DNA of 64,000 nt from Candidatus Gastranaerophilales bacterium. GTDB lineage: Bacteria > Cyanobacteriota > Vampirovibrionia > Gastranaerophilales > Gastranaerophilaceae. Within the stretch, counting starts at the first letter, position 1. Every line of letters starts with the position of its first letter. Location: contig QAMI01000010.1 in assembly GCA_003150395.1 (NCBI GenBank), positions 16,373 through 80,372 on the forward strand. The letters are read 5' to 3'. The notes beneath the pieces were generated by a model. That model searched no databases. It worked only from the letters and a program-made list of their open reading frames with translations, and was not told the DNA's origin. Both the position numbers and the translations under genes were made by a program. Of the stretch, positions 34,589-43,988 are shown piece by piece.

Positions 34589-37500
34589 GAATGTCCAAAA
34601 TGCGGTTTAGAGATAGATGAAAAGACAACAGTCTGCCCCAATTGTAAAAAGGTGCTTAAGGTTGTCTGCCCTATCTGTAAAACTATAAACAAAACAAATA
34701 CTTGTAAAAAATGCGGTTATGTTATTGTTACCAAATGTAATCGATGCGGTAAAGTTAACCAGACCGTCGATAAACAGTGCAAAAAATGCGGCTTTTCTCT
34801 AGAGCAGAGCGTAATACTCAACGAAGCAAACACCGATAATTTTGCCCTGATGACTCTGGATTTTCCAAATGTTAATGAACTTCGTAATTTGCTTGGTTCT
34901 GTCCAGCTTTTGAATAAATTTAAAATTAAGCTTGATAAAATTATTTATGATGTTACCAAATCTGCCGGGGTGCGGCGCCAGGTTGTAAATAATACTTATA
35001 TTATAAGATTTGATAAAGATTACACCTTTAATAGCAGCGTTAATACGGCAATTACGACTGCAATTAAAATTCTTACTGAAATAACAAAAATGAATTACAA
35101 ACTTACCAACAAGAAAAATGCCACGGTAAGATGTAACATGTTTTTGCTTAGAAGAAGCGTGAATGACAACCCTTATGATATTAAATCAGGATTTAATATC
35201 AGCATGGTTAAGCAAAGTGAAAATTTAAAACAAAGAGTTTTGAATACCTTTCAGGTTATTGCAGATAATTATGTTCAGGATTCGCTTGACAATATTTATC
35301 GCACAAGTCCTTTGAATTCGGTAATGGTCAAGGGTGAAATGGTAATGTTCCATGAAGTTGATGTTAACAGTCATATTCATATAAATTATGAAGACCTTGA
35401 AGACAAACCTGATGAAGATATTGAAATTCCAAACTTTGTTCAAAACATGCTTGTTGAGCAGGATAAACTTGACGGTGAAGCTTTGAGCAAACTTGAAAGT
35501 CCGACTGATCCTGATGCAATTTATGATATTGAAACTATTCATTTCAATGAAATTAAATGTGATTTTATCCGCACTGAAAATATTGAAGTGTTTTATCATG
35601 TTGTAAATAAGCTTTCAGAGCATCCCTATGGAATTTGTGCGATTAAAACCCCGCCACTTTATGTTCCATACTCCCTGAAAATTATTTCTACAATTGAAGA
35701 ATTGGGAATTTATAAAAATATTATCAGCATTACTTGTTATGATGAGATGAAATATTCTCCATATTCTTTCTTTAGAGAGCTTGTTGCGGCAATATTTGAA
35801 TATACGGTTTCGCAAAAACTCTTCAATACAAATGATTTTTCAATGTTCCGTTCAATTGACCCTGATAATCTTATTAAAGACTTAATAACTCTTAATGAAC
35901 GCAGTATTACTAATAATTTAGATACCAGATCAACATATTTTGATATCTTCTTTACTTTGTTAAATGTAATTCCAAACACACTGATTTTTATTGAAAATTT
36001 CGATAAAATTGACCAAAGTTCTTATGATGTAATGAGGCTTCTTTTTGAGCAGTTTGAACGTTTGAAAATAAGTTATTTGATATCTTATGATAAAGATTTC
36101 TCTCTGCACAAAGATACATACTCGCTTTTATCTAAGCCTTATTACACTGAAATCGCTCTTAAACCTACATCTTTTGAAAAAATGATTGCCGAAAATAAAG
36201 AATATTACCGCAAAATTATGGATAGCTTTTATTTCCATAGAATAGCGAAATATTCTTACGGAAGTATATTATTTCTCGATATTGCTATACAATATCTGAT
36301 TGAGTGTGGAGTTTTCTCTGCCAGTGATGACTGCATTGAGCTTGTAAGTCCAAAAACTATCATAATACCTTCAAGTTTGAATAAGCTGATGAAACGCAGA
36401 CTAAATCTTCTTGAAGATGATCCTGATGCGATAAAATTCCTGGCAACTTGTGTTCTTTTAGGCACGCGTGTTGATCAGGAAACTATAAAGAGCCTTAAGT
36501 ATGACGGCATAGATGAAATAATTGAAAAACTTGCTGATATGGGTTACATTTATTTCTGGAATAACTGCATGTATTTCCCGAATTATAATCTTCTCCGTGA
36601 GTGCCTTCTTTCGGTCTTAGATAAAAATGTTCTTCGCGAAATTGCTAAGGATTTGTTTGAAAAGGTTTTTGTTGATAACATGCCAAGTCCTACAAAAGCG
36701 TATTTATACGGCCTTTTGGAAGATTATAAATCCGAGTTTTTAGAGTGGGAAAATCTTGCAAAAATTAACCTATCTATGGGCGATTTTAATTCCTATGTAA
36801 ACTGTGCAGATAAAATTCTTCAGCTTCTTGACAAAAATACAGATGAAGAAAAACAAGAAGAAATAGATAAATATAAACTTGATTTGTTTGAAAATATTTC
36901 TAACAATTTATACGAATATCTTCCTGATAAAACTACCGGTATCGCGGAAGCTACATTGTCACGTCTTGAAAGTGCCGGTGATGATGAAAAAGTTATAACT
37001 TTATGCAGCAAAATGATTCAAGGATGCCTTGCGAGCGGAAATTATCTTCATGCACTTGAGTTGACTCACAAAATCCTATCAAGAATTCAAAGTTCTTCAA
37101 TAGATCCTTCCGCACCTGACTTCAATAAGTATTTCTTCCTTATGACGCTCATCCATGTTGAAATTCTTTTCAATATCGGCGCTTGGGAGGATTGTATTGA
37201 TATAGGTTATAAGGTTCTAAGCGTTGTCAATCAAAATAATCTGGATAAGTTAAGGCCGGATTACCTTTCAAAAGAGCAGTTTGAAAAAATTATTATTGAT
37301 GCTGTAGGGTTCGTTGCACTTTCAAATGTTCTTCAGTTAAAGGGTAATGTTCAGGAATTTTTGAACCTTGTGAAAGCGGACTTGCCGAAGCTTCCGCCGT
37401 CTTATGATATTTTTAATGCCTTACAGGATTTTATGCATGGAGCAAAGGCGTCTTACAGTCCAGTTATGGTTTCAGATAGCGATAAGTTCTCCGGAATTCT

Positions 37501-38083
37501 GTTCCACATCATGGAAGCATTTACCCGCAATCTAAACGATGCTAACGGATTTGCCGAAGAAATTTATGCAGCCAAGCAGCTTGCAAGATTTAATAAGCTT
37601 CACCAACTTGAACTTTTCTGTGATTTGCTTATCGGGCGGTCTTATATTCTTCTTGAATCTTACGATAAAGCTTCTTTGATAATCTACAAAATCATCAGGC
37701 AGACCGGCGACAACGGCATGAAAAATCTTACTTATGCAGCATGGCTTTTGATGAGCGATATGAATATTAAACAAGGTCGCTATACAGTTGCGTACGGAAT
37801 TGTCAATAATTCCTTGATTCAGCTTGAAAAAGCCGATTCTTCAAACGAATATCTCTTAATGCTTTTCAAATACCAGATGTATAAACTTTTGATGTATAAG
37901 GGCCATGAAGATAAAGCGCAAATTTGTATTGCACAGTGCGGATATCTGGCTCAAAAACATGGTATCAACTTTAATTTTGATACGGATCCGTCGCATTATA
38001 TTCCGCTTGTGGACCCGGATGATGAAAGCAATATGAATTTACCGCAGACCGGTGCTATTTCAGACGCCGGAGAAAGAGAGTAA
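34586..38083 (+). CDS. Large zinc-ribbon protein with STAND-like core and helical repeats
   Basis: 1165 residues. Residues ~3-70 hold three zinc-ribbon modules (CPKCG..CPNC, CPIC..CKKCG, CNRCG..CKKCG). Residues ~85-230 are alpha/beta and could be a degenerate nucleotide-cyclase domain. Residues ~330-620 resemble a STAND/AAA NTPase: HPYGICAIKTPPLYVPYS sits where a P-loop would be but lacks G-K-S/T, while TLIFIENFDKID resembles Walker B. From ~660 to the end the protein is helical with TPR-like pairs. This layout resembles cyclase/STAND/TPR regulators, but with an apparently dead ATPase. Start follows a leaderless-type promoter. glgA follows two bases later, so a link to glycogen control is possible. 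Confidence 0.65.
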   Translation: MECPKCGLEIDEKTTVCPNCKKVLKVVCPICKTINKTNTCKKCGYVIVTKCNRCGKVNQTVDKQCKKCGFSLEQSVILNEANTDNFALMTLDFPNVNELRNLLGSVQLLNKFKIKLDKIIYDVTKSAGVRRQVVNNTYIIRFDKDYTFNSSVNTAITTAIKILTEITKMNYKLTNKKNATVRCNMFLLRRSVNDNPYDIKSGFNISMVKQSENLKQRVLNTFQVIADNYVQDSLDNIYRTSPLNSVMVKGEMVMFHEVDVNSHIHINYEDLEDKPDEDIEIPNFVQNMLVEQDKLDGEALSKLESPTDPDAIYDIETIHFNEIKCDFIRTENIEVFYHVVNKLSEHPYGICAIKTPPLYVPYSLKIISTIEELGIYKNIISITCYDEMKYSPYSFFRELVAAIFEYTVSQKLFNTNDFSMFRSIDPDNLIKDLITLNERSITNNLDTRSTYFDIFFTLLNVIPNTLIFIENFDKIDQSSYDVMRLLFEQFERLKISYLISYDKDFSLHKDTYSLLSKPYYTEIALKPTSFEKMIAENKEYYRKIMDSFYFHRIAKYSYGSILFLDIAIQYLIECGVFSASDDCIELVSPKTIIIPSSLNKLMKRRLNLLEDDPDAIKFLATCVLLGTRVDQETIKSLKYDGIDEIIEKLADMGYIYFWNNCMYFPNYNLLRECLLSVLDKNVLREIAKDLFEKVFVDNMPSPTKAYLYGLLEDYKSEFLEWENLAKINLSMGDFNSYVNCADKILQLLDKNTDEEKQEEIDKYKLDLFENISNNLYEYLPDKTTGIAEATLSRLESAGDDEKVITLCSKMIQGCLASGNYLHALELTHKILSRIQSSSIDPSAPDFNKYFFLMTLIHVEILFNIGAWEDCIDIGYKVLSVVNQNNLDKLRPDYLSKEQFEKIIIDAVGFVALSNVLQLKGNVQEFLNLVKADLPKLPPSYDIFNALQDFMHGAKASYSPVMVSDSDKFSGILFHIMEAFTRNLNDANGFAEEIYAAKQLARFNKLHQLELFCDLLIGRSYILLESYDKASLIIYKIIRQTGDNGMKNLTYAAWLLMSDMNIKQGRYTVAYGIVNNSLIQLEKADSSNEYLLMLFKYQMYKLLMYKGHEDKAQICIAQCGYLAQKHGINFNFDTDPSHYIPLVDPDDESNMNLPQTGAISDAGERE

Positions 38084-38085
38084 TA

Positions 38086-39528
38086 ATGAAAGTTCTATTT
38101 GCATCTGCTGAAGTTGCACCGTTTTCAAAAGCCGGAGGTCTTGCTGACGTTGTCGGAAGCCTTCCGAAATATTTGGAAAAAGATGCTGAAATTGCAATTT
38201 TTACACCTCTGCATGGCCTGATTGACCAGAAAAAATTCGGCATAAAAGAGCTTGAAAATTCTGAGATGTGGCTAACCTTTAATGGCCGCGGGCATAAATT
38301 CCGACTTTTCATGACAAAACTTCCGGGTACAAATATAAATGTATTTTTTGTCCACAATGATTGGTATTTTACATGTTTTAAAGATGTATATCCAAAATGG
38401 CTTGACCCGGAGTATGAACATGAAAGATATATAGCATTTTCGCTTGCAACTATGGAGTATGCAAAACTCTTAAACTTCCGTGCTGATGTAATTCATGCGA
38501 ATGATTGGCATACTGCTATGATTCCAGTGTATCTTCACAGCAATTACAGATATGATGATTTCTGGAAAAATACAAAAACAGTTTTTGAAATTCATAATCT
38601 TGCTTATCAGGGAGTTTGGTTTGAAAGTGTTTTGGATTTTGCCAATATGCGCAAGGATATTGTCTATAATGAATGGGGCGTAGAGCATTACGGACAAGTT
38701 AACTGGATGAAAGGTGCAATAAATAATTCAGACCGTGTTGTTGCTGTTTCTCCGACCTATGCAAGAGAAATCCTTACCGGTGAATACGGAGAAGGCATGG
38801 ATTATACCCTTCGCGGCGCACAGCACAAACTTCGCGGAATTCTTAACGGCATAGATTATGATATTTTCAACCCGAAAACTGATAAACTGCTTGTTAAAAA
38901 TTATGATGTAAAATCTTTGGATAAAAAAGAAGAAAATAAAAAATATATTTGCGAATATTTCGGATTAAAGTACAATCCGGAAAGACCGCTTTTTGTAATG
39001 ATTTCGCGTCTTGTTGAACAAAAAGGTATTGATTTAATCAGAGGCGCTGAAAATGCTCTTCGTTCAATGGAAGCTGACTTTATATTTTTGGGTTCCGGAA
39101 ATAAAGATTACGAAAATCTTTTTATCTGGCTTTCAAACAATTCTGAGAATATTCGCACTTTCGTGGGCTATAATGCTGAACTTGCAAATAGAATTTATGC
39201 AGCAAGTGATTTTTATTTAATGCCATCAAAATTTGAGCCATGCGGCCTTAGCCAGCTTATTGCGATGAGATACGGCTCATTGCCTGTAGTCAGAGCAACT
39301 GGCGGGCTTGAAGATACTGTAACAGGTTATCCTCTGGATAATTCTACAGGATTTAAATTCTGGGGATATGATTCAGGAGCCATGGTTGATGCAATAAATT
39401 GTGCAATGTCTGTATACAAAGATAAATATACCTTCAATGCAATGCGCAAATCCGCAATAGAAGCAGATTTTTCTTGGAAGAAGAGTTCTCAAGAGTATCT
39501 TAAAATGTATAAAGAACTTGTAAGTTAA
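38086..39528 (+). CDS. glgA: Glycogen synthase
   Basis: Transfers glucose from ADP-glucose to growing alpha-1,4-glucan. 480 residues, typical GT5 length. N-terminal ADP-glucose loop SAEVAPFSKAGGLADVVGSLP (K-x-G-G-L), VIHANDWHTAMIPVYL, nucleotide-sugar site MISRLVEQKGIDLI, and the C-terminal catalytic motif MPSKFEPCGLSQLIAMRYG (E-x7-E type). Directly downstream of the large zinc-ribbon gene and expressed with it. With pgi and the phosphohexomutase this gives part of a glucose-storage pathway. Confidence 0.96.
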   Translation: MKVLFASAEVAPFSKAGGLADVVGSLPKYLEKDAEIAIFTPLHGLIDQKKFGIKELENSEMWLTFNGRGHKFRLFMTKLPGTNINVFFVHNDWYFTCFKDVYPKWLDPEYEHERYIAFSLATMEYAKLLNFRADVIHANDWHTAMIPVYLHSNYRYDDFWKNTKTVFEIHNLAYQGVWFESVLDFANMRKDIVYNEWGVEHYGQVNWMKGAINNSDRVVAVSPTYAREILTGEYGEGMDYTLRGAQHKLRGILNGIDYDIFNPKTDKLLVKNYDVKSLDKKEENKKYICEYFGLKYNPERPLFVMISRLVEQKGIDLIRGAENALRSMEADFIFLGSGNKDYENLFIWLSNNSENIRTFVGYNAELANRIYAASDFYLMPSKFEPCGLSQLIAMRYGSLPVVRATGGLEDTVTGYPLDNSTGFKFWGYDSGAMVDAINCAMSVYKDKYTFNAMRKSAIEADFSWKKSSQEYLKMYKELVS

Positions 39529-39559
39529 GTATAAATATAGGAAGAAAGGGATAGAAGCT

Positions 39560-40307
39560 ATGAAAAAGCAGACTATGATTGATTTTATGGGGGGGGGGGG
39601 TACCTGCAAATAGTTCTCCTGTAAGGTTTTTGACCGGTTTTACCTTAGCGGAAGTGCTAATTACACTTGGTATAATCGGGATTGTGGCAGCAATGACCCT
39701 GCCAAGCGTCATTGGCAAGTACCAGAAAAAAGTAACTGTTGAGCGTTTAAAAAAGGTTTACACAAGTCTTTCTCAAGCTTTAATTTATTCAGTTAAAGAT
39801 AATGATGAAATTTAATATTGGGATAGTAAATATTATGGTAATTATACTACCGAACGGTTTGTAGAGCGTTATCTTTCTCCATATTTAAATATGAATGCAG
39901 TGCCTCTGGATCCTGATTCTAAAGATCCCATATATGATAGATATCATTATACTCGTTACTATTTAGAGGATGGTACTGCGTTGTCTTTTAACCTGACTGA
40001 AGCTTTGAAAATAGAAGTTGATCTTAATGGTGATAAAGGACCCAATAAATATGGACGTGACAGATTTATATATTATTTGTGTTTCAAGAAAATGGATTAC
40101 TTCAATTATGGTGCCGGAACAGTTCTATTTAATATCCCAAAAGCAGGCTTATATCCGGATGGATATGGTGTGAAAAACAGAAATGGTTTATTAAATGAAC
40201 ATAATCGCGGGTGTAATTCTAATAATGACCAATCCTGCAATGGCGCATTTTGCACAGGGTTAATAATGTTTGATGGGTGGGAGATAAAAGATGATTATAA
40301 CTGGTAA
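39560..40307 (+). pseudogene. G-tract prepilin gene, frame OFF and with an extra in-frame stop
   Basis: ATG 39560 (AAAGGG nine bases before it) reads MKKQTMIDFMGGGGTCK and stops at 39611 with 12 Gs. With 11 Gs it becomes MIDFMGGGVPANSSPVRFLTG then FTLAEVLITLGIIGIVAAM, a normal prepilin signal. A second lesion follows: TAA at 39813-39815 after KDNDEI. The same frame then continues without a stop to 40307 (YWDSKYYGNYTTERF..., LEDGTALSF, VDLNGDKGPNKYGRDRF, ending in GWEIKDDYNW), so a single nonsense change is the simplest reading. A length change in the tract alone would give only a truncated pilin. Confidence 0.75.
39589..39600 (+). repeat. Poly-G tract, 12 bases
   Basis: Third homopolymer at the same position relative to the start codon. 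One G fewer restores the ATG-to-prepilin frame as far as the nonsense codon. Confidence 0.95.
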
Positions 40308-40904
40308 TTAAATCTCCCGTCTTCCTTCAATGGCTTTTGCAATTGTGATTTCGTCTGCGTATTCCAAATCAGCACCAACGGGAAGGCCAAATGCAATTCT
40401 TGAGATTGTAATTCCAAAAGGTTTTATCAATTTTGTAAGATAAAGACTTGTTGCTTCGCCTTCTACAGAGGGCGGAAGCGCAAGTATGACTTCTTTAACC
40501 TCGTCTGAGGCAAGCCTGTTCAAAAGCTCTTTTATTCTTATATCATCCGCACCAATACCGTCCATCGGTGAAATCAACCCTTGCAAAACATGATACAAAC
40601 CTTTGAACTCGTTTGTTTTTTCAATTGCGATGAGGTCTTTTGTTTCTGCCACAACACAGATAATTGAGCGGTCGCGTTTGGGGTTTGTGCAAATTTCACA
40701 AGGACTTGATGATGAAAGATTAAAACAAACTTCACAAGTCCTTGTATTTCTTTTTGCTTCAAGAATAGCCTGAGCGAACTTTTGGACTTCGCTTTCAGGC
40801 ATTCTCAGCATATAAAACGCCATTCTTTGAGCAGATTTTGGCCCGACAGAGGGGAACTTTTGAAAATGCTCAATCAGCGTTGCTATTGATTTTGGATAAA
40901 TCAT
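40308..40904 (-). CDS. recR: Recombination protein RecR
   Basis: Ring-forming partner of RecO and RecF in gap repair. 198 residues. N-terminal helix-hairpin-helix (FPSVGPKSAQRMAFYML), C4 zinc finger CEVC...CEIC (~res. 55-69), TOPRIM domain SIICVVAETKDLIAIE, and the Walker-like tail region. It starts one base after the ybaB stop. Its stop abuts the stop of the convergent prepilin. Confidence 0.95.
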   Translation of the reverse strand: MIYPKSIATLIEHFQKFPSVGPKSAQRMAFYMLRMPESEVQKFAQAILEAKRNTRTCEVCFNLSSSSPCEICTNPKRDRSIICVVAETKDLIAIEKTNEFKGLYHVLQGLISPMDGIGADDIRIKELLNRLASDEVKEVILALPPSVEGEATSLYLTKLIKPFGITISRIAFGLPVGADLEYADEITIAKAIEGRREI

Positions 40905-40905
40905 C

Positions 40906-41211
40906 TTAGAATAATCCCGGGATGTTAATTCCGCCTGTTAAAGCCTTCATTTTGTCTTCCATTATTTTAGAAGCTTTTTCACCAGCTTGTTTCATTGCAG
41001 TGGAAATAACATCTTCTAAAGTTTCTGTATCAAGGCTTGTAGCTTGAGAAGAAAGTTTGATATTTTTAAATTTACCTTGTCCGTCAAAAGTTACAACAAC
41101 AGTTCCGCTTCCTGCTTCACCTGTAACTTCTACATTTGCAAGCTCTTCCTGAGTTGTTTTCATTTTTTGCTGCAAGTTTTGAGCCTGCTTCATCATTTGC
41201 ATAATATTCAT
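40906..41211 (-). CDS. ybaB: YbaB/EbfC nucleoid-associated protein
   Basis: 101 residues. Pattern MMKQAQNLQQKMKTTQEELANVEVTGEAG with the conserved GSGTVVVTFDGQGKFKNIKL strand pair. Small dimeric DNA-binding protein, often encoded beside recR, as here. GGAGG lies before the ATG on the minus strand. Confidence 0.95.
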   Translation of the reverse strand: MNIMQMMKQAQNLQQKMKTTQEELANVEVTGEAGSGTVVVTFDGQGKFKNIKLSSQATSLDTETLEDVISTAMKQAGEKASKIMEDKMKALTGGINIPGLF

Positions 41212-41250
41212 ATCTTATATCCTCCATTAAGTCTGTCTTCTATTTTTATT

Positions 41251-41275
41251 AATTTTATTATATAATAAAATTATG
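41251..41275 (+). promoter_or_regulatory. Perfect AT palindrome with back-to-back -10 boxes; leaderless pattern
   Basis: A perfect 22-bp dyad (arms AATTTTATTAT and ATAATAAAATT, 41251-41272) abuts ATG 41273. It holds TATAAT on the plus strand (41261-41266, six bases before ATG) and on the minus strand (41257-41262, toward ybaB). No Shine-Dalgarno on the plus side. Confidence 0.55.
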
Positions 41276-42058
41276 CAAAAGTGCACTTATGTTTCAGAAT
41301 CTTTAAAAAACGGCAGACTAATGCGTTGGACAATAATGCCATTAAAGGTTTATATTGCACCAATGAAATTTTATTCAAAAGCCGGCGAAGACTACAAATA
41401 CAGAGGGCTTGTGAGGCGCGCGCTAGATGAGTGGCAGGCTGCTACAAAAGGTAAAATTTCTTTTCGGATTGTCGAAACCCTGCTGGATTCAAATATAAAT
41501 ATTGAGTGGAAAAGGGTTGAGCGAAAAGCTTTAGGTTATTGTAATTTCTCTTTTGATGCTTCTCACAGGTTGTATGGTGCGGAGGTTTCGATAGGCTTAA
41601 CCGAGGGGAAAGTGCATGCGGATTACATGGATGAAAACGAGGTGTACCACACAATTCTTCATGAAATTGGTCATGCTGTTGGATTAGGACACAGTCCGAA
41701 TAAAAAAGATATCATGTACACTCCGCATCAGCGCGGGGTTAACAAAGTCTCATCAGGGGATGTCTTGACTGTAAATTGGCTTTACAGATTGCCGCAAGGC
41801 GCAACAGTTGCTGAGGTTGCTTCAAGATATCAGACTGGCGGAAGCGATATTGACGAAATTATTGCAAAAGTCATGGAAGGAAAGGCTGAAAGTGAGTTTG
41901 AACGGGTTAAGAAATCTGTCAACAATGCGCCAAACCGTGATTTGCTAGAAGAACAAGAAAATATTGCAAACCTTAAAAAATATAATCTTGCTCTGCAAAA
42001 CTTGCAGATTTCGCCGGATATGCGCAAATTTTTCCTTAACAATAACCGCAAAAAGTGA
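41273..42058 (+). CDS. Matrixin-like zinc metalloprotease
   Basis: 261 residues. The extended zinc motif HTILHEIGHAVGLGHS (H-E-x2-H-x2-G-x2-H) with a following DIMY Met-turn (~res. 124-148) places it with the metzincins. The upstream part has ALDEWQAATKGKISFRIVE, the typical edge of a matrixin catalytic domain. No signal peptide is visible (MQKCTYVSESLKNGRLMRW), which is unusual for the class. The C-terminal ~90 residues are charged and helical. It appears to be read from a leaderless mRNA. Confidence 0.8.
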   Translation: MQKCTYVSESLKNGRLMRWTIMPLKVYIAPMKFYSKAGEDYKYRGLVRRALDEWQAATKGKISFRIVETLLDSNINIEWKRVERKALGYCNFSFDASHRLYGAEVSIGLTEGKVHADYMDENEVYHTILHEIGHAVGLGHSPNKKDIMYTPHQRGVNKVSSGDVLTVNWLYRLPQGATVAEVASRYQTGGSDIDEIIAKVMEGKAESEFERVKKSVNNAPNRDLLEEQENIANLKKYNLALQNLQISPDMRKFFLNNNRKK

Positions 42059-42082
42059 CACAATTATTTTTTCGTGTATAAT
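42055..42082 (+). promoter_or_regulatory. Promoter of the accD operon
   Basis: GTGACA (42055-42060, overlapping the end of the protease gene), 16-base spacer, TATAAT (42077-42082), 37 bases before accD. Confidence 0.55.
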
Positions 42083-42119
42083 GTATATGTTAAATGAAAT
42101 TTTTATAGGGATATAAGAT

Positions 42120-42995
42120 ATGACAATTCAAGATTGGTTTGAAAAACGTAAAGAAGCTCAAATTCAACGAAGGGCGCTTGAAGCCAGAGCGGAAGTTGAA
42201 AAAAATCCTGACCTTTGGACAAAATGTGTTCATTGCGACGCACAGCTTTTGAAAGAAGATTTAGCCGCAAATCAAATGGTGTGTCCGGTGTGTGATTATC
42301 ATTTCAGGATAAATGCAAGAACAAGAATTGAACAGCTTTTTGATGAGGGCAGTTTTGAAGAACTGTTTTCGGAAATCCGCCCGACTGACCCGCTTGAATT
42401 TGTTGATACAGAAAGTTACAAAGACAGAATAGAAAGAGCGCATGCAAAAACCGGACTTAATGATGCGGTTGTAACAGGGCTTGCAAAAATCAAAGGACAC
42501 AAAATCGCAGCAGCAATCATGGATTTTGATTTTATGGGCGGCTCAATGGGCTCTGTTGTCGGTGAAAAAGTTACAAGAATAATTGAAAAAGCAATCGAAT
42601 TAAGACTTCCCGTTCTTGCTATTACCTCCTCAGGCGGAGCAAGAATGCAGGAAAGCGCATTAAGCTTAATGCAGATGGCGAAAACTTCTTGTGCAGTTTC
42701 ACGCCTTGATGATGAAGGTCTTTTATATATAAATTTATTAACAGAACCGACTTTCGGCGGGGTTACTGCAAGTTTTGGCATGCTGGGTGATATTATCATT
42801 GCAGAGCAAGGCGCAAGAATTGGTTTTGCAGGCCGCCGCGTAATCGAGCAGACTATCAGACAAAAGCTGCCGTCTGATTTCCAGACTGCCGAATATTTGC
42901 TCAAATACGGACAGGTTGATGTTGTTGCACAGCGTAAAGATTTACCGGAAATTCTCGGCAATCTCCTTGCAATGCACGAACCGGCTCTGAAATAA
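42120..42995 (+). CDS. accD: Acetyl-CoA carboxylase carboxyltransferase subunit beta
   Basis: Beta half of the carboxyltransferase that moves CO2 from carboxybiotin to acetyl-CoA. 291 residues. N-terminal zinc ribbon CVHCDAQL...CPVCDYHF, then the crotonase-like core with MDFDFMGGSMGSVVGEKV, SSGGARMQESALSLMQM and TFGGVTASFGMLGD. It leads the operon accD-accA-prmA-kdsB. Confidence 0.96.
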   Translation: MTIQDWFEKRKEAQIQRRALEARAEVEKNPDLWTKCVHCDAQLLKEDLAANQMVCPVCDYHFRINARTRIEQLFDEGSFEELFSEIRPTDPLEFVDTESYKDRIERAHAKTGLNDAVVTGLAKIKGHKIAAAIMDFDFMGGSMGSVVGEKVTRIIEKAIELRLPVLAITSSGGARMQESALSLMQMAKTSCAVSRLDDEGLLYINLLTEPTFGGVTASFGMLGDIIIAEQGARIGFAGRRVIEQTIRQKLPSDFQTAEYLLKYGQVDVVAQRKDLPEILGNLLAMHEPALK

Positions 42996-43035
42996 GCCAA
43001 TTAGTTAATTAGATGATTTTTAAAAGAGGTAGAAG

Positions 43036-43986
43036 ATGACAGTTTTGGATTTTGAAAAACCGATTACGGAAATTCAAGAAAAAATCGATGAACTAAAGAA
43101 AATAAGTTTGGAGTCCGGCATGGATTTAAATAAAGAAATTGAAACATTTGAACAGCAGGCAGAAGATTACAAAAAAGATTTGTATTCAAATCTTAAGCCG
43201 TCGCAAAAATTGCAGATTGCAAGACATCCGGAAAGACCAAATTTTTTGGATTACATAACTCACATGTGCGAAGATTTTATTGAACTTCACGGCGACCATG
43301 AAGGCATGGATGACCGCGCTATTATCGGCGGTTTAGCAAAAATTGACGGCAAACCTGTGATGATAATCGGTACGATGAAAGGTAAATCCACAAAAGAAAA
43401 TCTTGAATACAATTTTGGTATGCCGCAGCCGCAGGGGTACAGAAAGGCATTACGGCTTTTCAAACATGCTGACAAATTCAATATTCCGATTGTGACAATA
43501 ATCGATACTCCCGGCGCATATCCGGGTATCAGTGCAGAAGAAACAAACCAAGGTGGTGCAATTGCAGTGAATTTGCGTGAAATGGCTAAATTAAAAGTTC
43601 CGGTTATTGCTGTAATTTCAGGCGAAGGCTGCTCAGGCGGTGCGTTGGGACTTGCTGTTGCAAACAAAGTTTTCTTACTTGAACATGCTTATTATACTGT
43701 AATTTCACCGGAAGGCTGCGCTTCAATTCTCTGGCGTGACGCTTCAAAGGCAAGTGAGGCTGCTGATGCTTTAAAAATAACAGCACCAGATTTGATGAAG
43801 TTTGATATTATTGACGGGGCAATAAAAGAACCGCTTGGCGGCGCTCATCATGATTATCAGGCAATGGCTGACGAATTGAAAAAAACTATTCTGGAAAGCC
43901 TTTATGAATTATCAAAAATGTCAGGTGAAGAGCTAAAAAAATCCCGTTACGAAAAATTCCGTAAAATGGGTGCTTTTTTGGAGTAA
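43036..43986 (+). CDS. accA: Acetyl-CoA carboxylase carboxyltransferase subunit alpha
   Basis: Alpha half of the carboxyltransferase; pairs with AccD. 316 residues, the normal length. Motifs: ARHPERPNFLDYI, ELHGDHEGMDDRAIIGGLA, GMPQPQGYRKALRL, DTPGAYPGISAEETNQ, and VISGEGCSGGALGL in the oxyanion region. AGAGGTAG precedes the ATG, 40 bases after accD. Confidence 0.97.
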   Translation: MTVLDFEKPITEIQEKIDELKKISLESGMDLNKEIETFEQQAEDYKKDLYSNLKPSQKLQIARHPERPNFLDYITHMCEDFIELHGDHEGMDDRAIIGGLAKIDGKPVMIIGTMKGKSTKENLEYNFGMPQPQGYRKALRLFKHADKFNIPIVTIIDTPGAYPGISAEETNQGGAIAVNLREMAKLKVPVIAVISGEGCSGGALGLAVANKVFLLEHAYYTVISPEGCASILWRDASKASEAADALKITAPDLMKFDIIDGAIKEPLGGAHHDYQAMADELKKTILESLYELSKMSGEELKKSRYEKFRKMGAFLE

Positions 43987-43988
43987 AA

